A stretch of DNA of 64,000 bases from Gammaproteobacteria bacterium (GTDB lineage: Bacteria; Pseudomonadota; Gammaproteobacteria; Diplorickettsiales; Diplorickettsiaceae). The stretch spans positions 74,983-138,982 of the forward strand of contig VBOA01000010.1 of NCBI GenBank assembly GCA_005877695.1. The letters run 5' to 3'. How positions within the stretch are numbered: position 1 is the first letter of the stretch; every line of letters begins with the position of its first letter. Positions 59,904 to 64,000 of the stretch are shown in pieces. A model generated the notes under the pieces. That model searched no databases. It was not told the origin of the DNA and saw nothing but the letters and a program-made list of their open reading frames with translations. The translations under genes and the position numbers were made by a program.

Positions 59904-60839
59904 ATGTTCAAACCCACTTTATTAATTAATATAGTACTTTACAACCCAGATAAAGATAAATTAATAGGATTACTTCGTATTTGTCTAGCTTATGAGTCGG
60001 TAAAAATTTTACTTTTTGATAATTCATCTTATGAACAGAGTCCAGAATCTATGCACTCTGAAAAAATTATTTTTTATAAAAGTAAAAAAAATGTAGGTGT
60101 GGCTGGTGCTCACTATTATGCTTGTAAATTGGCGGAAGCAAAAAATTTTGATTTTGTCCTTTTTCTCGATCAGGATAGTCTATTACCGGAAGATTTTATC
60201 AATCTATTGGTTTTAGGTTTTTATCGTTTACAGAAATTATATCCTCGCTTATGTGCGGTCGGTCCTTTATGGAAAGATCCACGAATAATCGGTTGGTATC
60301 AGGAAAAGGAAGTAAAAAATAATCTTAAAAAAAGAATAAAAACTAAATTAAAGCGAATTTTAAGGGTAACCCAGTATAGAGAAAAAATGCATCAACTTTT
60401 ACAACTTGATAATATTTTAATTAGTTCAGGTATGATGGTTTGGGTACCTACTTTAAAGGATATTGGCTATCCTAAAAAAGAATATTTTATAGATTTAGTT
60501 GATATTGAATGGTGTTTACGGGCATTATCAAAAAATTTTCAGATTGAACAAGTAAAAAACGTAAAAATGCAGCATACCATAGGTCAATTTAAATCTTCCA
60601 AAACAAGATTTCTACAATATCAATCTCCAATGCGATATTATTACTCTATTCGTAATAGTTTTTATCTTTTTAGGGAAAATAAATTTCCAATTTTGTTTCG
60701 TTTGTTTATTTTAATTAGAAATATTGTAGAAATGAAAAAAATTCCTTTTGTTCCGGAAACCAAAAAAAGTTTATTGGCTGCTGTCAGCGGTATTAGAGAT
60801 GGAATATTTATGAAAAAAAAGTTAGCCGACTTTAAATAG
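59904..60839 (+). CDS. Rhamnosyltransferase-like glycosyltransferase family 2 (copy 2)
   Basis: This 311-residue enzyme shares its whole length with the preceding gene: LLINIVLYNPDKDKLIGLL, KKNVGVAGAHYYACKLAEAK, FVLFLDQDSLLPEDF, KKEYFIDLVDIEWCLRAL and the C-terminal RYYYSIRNSFYLF. About 20 extra basic residues lie near position 135 (WYQEKEVKNNLKKRIK). Tandem duplication followed by divergence suggests two successive rhamnose additions with different linkages. AGAAAGG precedes the ATG. rfbD starts 13 bases after its stop. Confidence 0.88.
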   Translation: MFKPTLLINIVLYNPDKDKLIGLLRICLAYESVKILLFDNSSYEQSPESMHSEKIIFYKSKKNVGVAGAHYYACKLAEAKNFDFVLFLDQDSLLPEDFINLLVLGFYRLQKLYPRLCAVGPLWKDPRIIGWYQEKEVKNNLKKRIKTKLKRILRVTQYREKMHQLLQLDNILISSGMMVWVPTLKDIGYPKKEYFIDLVDIEWCLRALSKNFQIEQVKNVKMQHTIGQFKSSKTRFLQYQSPMRYYYSIRNSFYLFRENKFPILFRLFILIRNIVEMKKIPFVPETKKSLLAAVSGIRDGIFMKKKLADFK

Positions 60840-60852
60840 CGGAGTATATTGG

Positions 60853-61731
60853 ATGTTTTCTCTAAAAATATTATTAACGGGTGCAAATGGCCAATTAGGT
60901 TGTGAGATGGTTGAGTTGGCAAAAAATTTAAATTTACCCTTATATTCTTTTACGCGCTCGCAACTTAACATTACCGAGTTAGACCAGATTCAGCGTACTG
61001 TTGCGACCATTAAGCCTAATTATATTATTAATACCGCGGCATACACTGCCGTTGATAAAGCTGAAAAGGAAAGTGAGCTTGCTTTTTCAATAAATTGTGT
61101 TGGCGTTAAAAATTTGGCAAAAGTAGCTGAAGAGTTCGATATTCCTCTATTACATATTTCAACTGACTATGTGTTTGATGGTCAAAAAAAAACACCTTAT
61201 ATTGAAGAAGATGAAGCCCAACCGTTATCGATTTATGGACAAAGTAAATTAAGCGGAGAAAACTTACTCAGAGAAAGTTGGTATAAGCATATTATTTTAC
61301 GAGTCAGTTGGGTATTTGGAATTTTCGGCAATAATTTTGTGAAGACTATTATTCGTTTAGCAAAAGAACAAAAAGAATTAAAAATCATAGCGGACCAGAG
61401 AGGAGCGCCAACCTATACGGGTGATATTGCAATGACGCTGCTAAAGATAATTGCCTGTCTTGATAAGGGTCAAACGCAGTGGGGTACCTATCATTACACG
61501 GGGATGCCCACGTTGAGTTGGTATGAATTTGCAAAGAAAATAGTGGATGAATTGAAGCAGCATCAACACTTATTATTAAGAGAAATTATTCCGATTTTAA
61601 CATTAGAATATCCCTGTATTGCGCGCAGGCCTTATAACTCGGAATTGGATTGCCAAAAAATTTTACAAACTTTTAATATTAGACCTACGCATTGGTTTTC
61701 TGGTTTAAAAAAAATGGTTTATAGTTTATGA
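60853..61731 (+). CDS. rfbD: dTDP-4-dehydrorhamnose reductase
   Basis: RfbD (RmlD) reduces dTDP-4-keto-L-rhamnose to dTDP-L-rhamnose with NADPH. The 292-residue SDR protein has the loop LLTGANGQLGCEMVELA near residue 7, NTAAYTAVDKAEKE near 60, HISTDYVFDG near 100 and the Tyr-x3-Lys pair in SIYGQSKLSGE near 128. Length is normal. CGGAG lies before the ATG. It overlaps rfbB by four bases (ATGA), an rfbD-rfbB order. Confidence 0.96.
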   Translation: MFSLKILLTGANGQLGCEMVELAKNLNLPLYSFTRSQLNITELDQIQRTVATIKPNYIINTAAYTAVDKAEKESELAFSINCVGVKNLAKVAEEFDIPLLHISTDYVFDGQKKTPYIEEDEAQPLSIYGQSKLSGENLLRESWYKHIILRVSWVFGIFGNNFVKTIIRLAKEQKELKIIADQRGAPTYTGDIAMTLLKIIACLDKGQTQWGTYHYTGMPTLSWYEFAKKIVDELKQHQHLLLREIIPILTLEYPCIARRPYNSELDCQKILQTFNIRPTHWFSGLKKMVYSL

Positions 61732-62732
61732 CATATCTACCCAAAAATATTTTAGTGACGGGCGGTGCAGGTTTTATTGCGAGTCATTTTGTGCATTATT
61801 ATCAAAAATATTATCCAGAAATATTTATTGTTAATCTTGATAAACTTACTTATGCAGGAATGTTAAATAAATTACAAAATTTATGTTGCCCAGAACAACA
61901 TCATTTTGTACAAGGCGATATATTGGATAGTGATTTAGTGTTGAAATTATTAAAGGACTTCAAGATAGATACGTTGGTTCATTTTGCCGCCGAAACCCAT
62001 GTTGATCGCTCAATTAATACACCAGAAAAATTTATAAAGACTAATATCTTAGGTACTTTCACTTTATTAGAATCATGTCGAAAAATCTGGCTAGAAGAGC
62101 TTGGTTTAGGGAAAAATGATTGTCGATTTCATCATATCTCTACCGACGAAGTATATGGTAGTTTGAGAAAAGATGAACCTGCTTTTACTGAGCTGACACC
62201 CTACCGGCCAAATTCGCCTTATTCGGCGAGTAAAGCGTCTTCTGATTACTTGGTACGTGCTTATTATAATACTTATGAACTTCCGGTTAGTATAACCAAT
62301 TGTTCCAATAACTATGGACCTTGGCAACATACTGAAAAATTTATTCCAACCATTATTGATTGTTGTTTACGACAAAAGCCTATTCCTATCTATGGTGATG
62401 GTTCCAATATTCGTGATTGGCTTTATGTAGAAGATCATTGTAGTGGAATCGATAGCGTGATTCGAAACGGCAGATTAGGAGAAAGTTATAATATTGGGGG
62501 GAATACAGAATTAAGCAATTTAGAAGTTATAAATTTCATCTTTGCTGGTTTAAGCAAAATTAGGTCGATTAATGTTAAATATAATGAGCTCATTTCATTT
62601 GTAAAAGATCGTCCCGGACATGATTGGCGTTATGCGGTCAATGCGGAAAAAATTAATAAAGAATTAGCTTGGCAACCTAAAGAAACATTTTCTTCCGGGA
62701 TTTTAAAAACGCTAATAGCTTATCAAGAGTGA
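61728..62732 (+). CDS. rfbB: dTDP-glucose 4,6-dehydratase
   Basis: RfbB (RmlB) converts dTDP-glucose to dTDP-4-keto-6-deoxyglucose, the second rhamnose step. The 334-residue extended SDR has NILVTGGAGFIASHFVHYY at the N-terminus, FAAETHVDRSI near residue 86, HISTDEVYGSL near 135 with the catalytic Asp-Glu pair, and SPYSASKASSDYLVRAY near 165 with Tyr-x3-Lys. It completes the rfbA-B-C-D set, which is split over two strands here. The 3' end overlaps the convergent methyltransferase gene by ten bases. Confidence 0.97.
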   Translation: MTYLPKNILVTGGAGFIASHFVHYYQKYYPEIFIVNLDKLTYAGMLNKLQNLCCPEQHHFVQGDILDSDLVLKLLKDFKIDTLVHFAAETHVDRSINTPEKFIKTNILGTFTLLESCRKIWLEELGLGKNDCRFHHISTDEVYGSLRKDEPAFTELTPYRPNSPYSASKASSDYLVRAYYNTYELPVSITNCSNNYGPWQHTEKFIPTIIDCCLRQKPIPIYGDGSNIRDWLYVEDHCSGIDSVIRNGRLGESYNIGGNTELSNLEVINFIFAGLSKIRSINVKYNELISFVKDRPGHDWRYAVNAEKINKELAWQPKETFSSGILKTLIAYQE

Positions 62733-63571
62733 TACCAACCTTCTTGTTTAGCTAAGTTAATCACAGGAACAACAGGATCCAGCTTACCCACCATGACTCT
62801 TTCGTAAAAGGTTTTTCGAGCTTTTGATAATTTACGTATAACAACAACACTATCATAAAAATAGATAGATCGCAGCCATTGAAATAGGTATCTATCGTCT
62901 GAAGAAAGATTTTCCTCGAAACGATGGTCCTTAATATGGTAAAAATTAAGTAAATCAGCAAATTTTTTAAAAAATTCAATCGCCGAGTCAGCACCTAAAT
63001 AGGAACCGCCATGACTTTGCCAATAGGAAGTATGTAAATCTTCTATTAAAAAAACACCGCCCGGTTTTAATTTTGAAAAAAAAAGTTTAAACGTTTGAAT
63101 AATATCTGAGCAAATATGTGAGCCGTCATCAATGATAATATTAAATTCAATATTGTTAAAATATTGGTTAATAGCCTGTTCATCGGTAATATCAAAATTA
63201 TAGATATGTATGTTAGTCCCAAGATTCAGATTAAGCACCTTTGGGTCAATATCTACACCATAAAATGTTGCATTTTTTAAATATTTATTAAGAATTTGCA
63301 AACTTCCACCATTTTGAACGCCAATTTCTAAAACTTTGGGTCTATTGGCTATAAAGTTACTGAAACATTCATCGTAAATATCAAAGTAGTTGACCCACTT
63401 ATCTGATACATTTTCTTTGTGTCGATAGAAAATAGTTTTGAAGCTGAATGCTTTTTCAGTATGGACTACGTACTTAGCGAATAGGCGATTTTTAAAAATT
63501 GAAAAAAATTTAATCAGTTTTTTTGAAAACTGAGTGGCATTATTTAAAATGTTTTTAAAATAGTTGATCAT
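62723..63571 (-). CDS. SAM-dependent sugar O-methyltransferase-like protein (MycE/TylF-like)
   Basis: The 282-residue protein has a class I SAM fold: VLEIGVQNGGSLQILNKYL (SAM loop) near residue 80, YGVDIDPKVLNLNLG, then IIIDDGSHICSDIIQTF and PGGVFLIEDLHTSYW, as in MycE/TylF-type macrolide sugar O-methyltransferases and related CmcI-like proteins. In this locus an O-methyl group on the O-chain or on rhamnose is the natural guess. The frame is open to 63625, but GGAAG lies seven bases before the ATG at 63571 (MINYFKNILN), so that start is used. The N-terminal 70 residues are basic and unlike the family. Confidence 0.82.
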   Translation of the reverse strand: MINYFKNILNNATQFSKKLIKFFSIFKNRLFAKYVVHTEKAFSFKTIFYRHKENVSDKWVNYFDIYDECFSNFIANRPKVLEIGVQNGGSLQILNKYLKNATFYGVDIDPKVLNLNLGTNIHIYNFDITDEQAINQYFNNIEFNIIIDDGSHICSDIIQTFKLFFSKLKPGGVFLIEDLHTSYWQSHGGSYLGADSAIEFFKKFADLLNFYHIKDHRFEENLSSDDRYLFQWLRSIYFYDSVVVIRKLSKARKTFYERVMVGKLDPVVPVINLAKQEGWYHS

Positions 63572-63751
63572 TTTCATTCTTCCAGTGAATACCAAGTTTA
63601 TAAAATCCATATTAAAAACGCTCATATTAGAAGATTGTATTTTTAAGTTGGGGGGAGGGTTAAAATAGCTAAGTTAAAAAGTTATTGTACTCAATAACTA
63701 AGAATTGTAACATATGGCCAAAATAACTGAATATCAGGTTTAATTGGATTT

Positions 63752-64000
63752 ATGGCCCGCAAAATGGATTTTGATAAGTTGAAAGCAAAAACACTATTCC
63801 CTTCCAATCGATTAAGTAAAGCCGATTATATTTTAGGTGGAATTCTACTTTTATTCTGTTTTTTTGCTTTTTTTCAGCAGGATATATTTGCGACCGGGTG
63901 GACCTCTTTAAATTATCTCTTTGGAAGCCCGCTAGAGTTTTATGAAAACTGTAAAAAAATTCAAGGCCAAGGTCTTTCTCCTGCAGCTAATTATCCTCCA
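63752..64000 (+). CDS. Membrane protein, N-terminal fragment cut by window edge
   Basis: The 83 visible residues start MARKMDFDKLKAKTLFPSN. They have one clear membrane helix (ILGGILLLFCFFAFFQQDIF) followed by an outside loop with TSLNYLFGSPLEFYENCKKI ending in LSPAANYPP. A loop with an acidic residue and an N-Y-P-P motif after the first helix is seen in GT-C type mannosyltransferase-like proteins (DUF2029), so a further membrane glycosyltransferase is likely, but the fragment is too short to be sure. It diverges from the methyltransferase gene. Confidence 0.6.
   Translation, partial: MARKMDFDKLKAKTLFPSNRLSKADYILGGILLLFCFFAFFQQDIFATGWTSLNYLFGSPLEFYENCKKIQGQGLSPAANYPP

Overview
This window is an AT-rich stretch of a gammaproteobacterial chromosome, most likely from the order Legionellales and the Coxiellaceae (Coxiella/Rickettsiella-type). 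The assignment is inferred from gene content, with no sequence search behind it. The signs are a GatCAB amidotransferase, the miaB-ybeZ-ybeY-ybeX cluster, mreBCD, msbA and a YhdP-type AsmA protein, combined with low GC, a large O-antigen locus with Gmd plus a sugar C-methyltransferase (compare Coxiella virenose), and lineage-restricted unknown proteins, one with an acidic C-terminal block like those of Dot/Icm effectors.

Housekeeping part (1-18 kb). smc runs off the left edge and carries a one-base frameshift. A glycine-zipper lipoprotein and dut follow, then an unknown 394-residue protein. From 5.8 to 14.1 kb eight minus-strand genes form one tightly packed block: gatC-gatA-gatB-miaB-phoH-ybeY-corC-gabD. 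It is read from a good promoter that diverges from mreBCD. mreC appears to begin at an ATT codon. A peptidoglycan amidase without a signal peptide follows, then a roughly 560-base gap holding one perfect DnaA box and several near matches.

Envelope part (18.5-31.7 kb). Two small unknown genes precede LPS core and ligation genes (GT9 heptosyltransferase, WaaE-like GT2, WaaL-like ligase, a further GT2). Then come yhdP, an unknown gene, tldD, msbA and a WecA-type priming transferase.

RiPP-like island (31.8-35.5 kb). A very Cys-rich lipoprotein with a structured leader is followed by a strong terminator, a DUF692 (MNIO, MbnB/TglH/BufB-type) enzyme and a DUF2063 partner. pyrG abuts the partner gene. 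This is the best candidate in the window for an undescribed system: an MNIO-modified, lipid-anchored, metal-binding peptide.

O-polysaccharide locus (35.7-64 kb). Wzm/Wzt form an ABC exporter. Around them are two paralogous 660-residue membrane proteins with a shared soluble tail, a 1327-residue GT4-GT4-partial GT4-FkbM fusion, Gmd, GT4 and GT2 enzymes, a C-methyltransferase with an oxidoreductase, a GtrB-like polyprenyl-phosphate glycosyltransferase, a broken manC, and more membrane glycosyltransferase-like proteins. The dTDP-rhamnose genes are split into rfbCA (minus) and rfbDB (plus) around a duplicated rhamnosyltransferase pair. The locus suggests a WecA-primed, ABC-exported O-chain containing rhamnose and probably a methyl-branched 6-deoxyhexose, with further sugars or methyl groups added. 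The right edge cuts another membrane protein.
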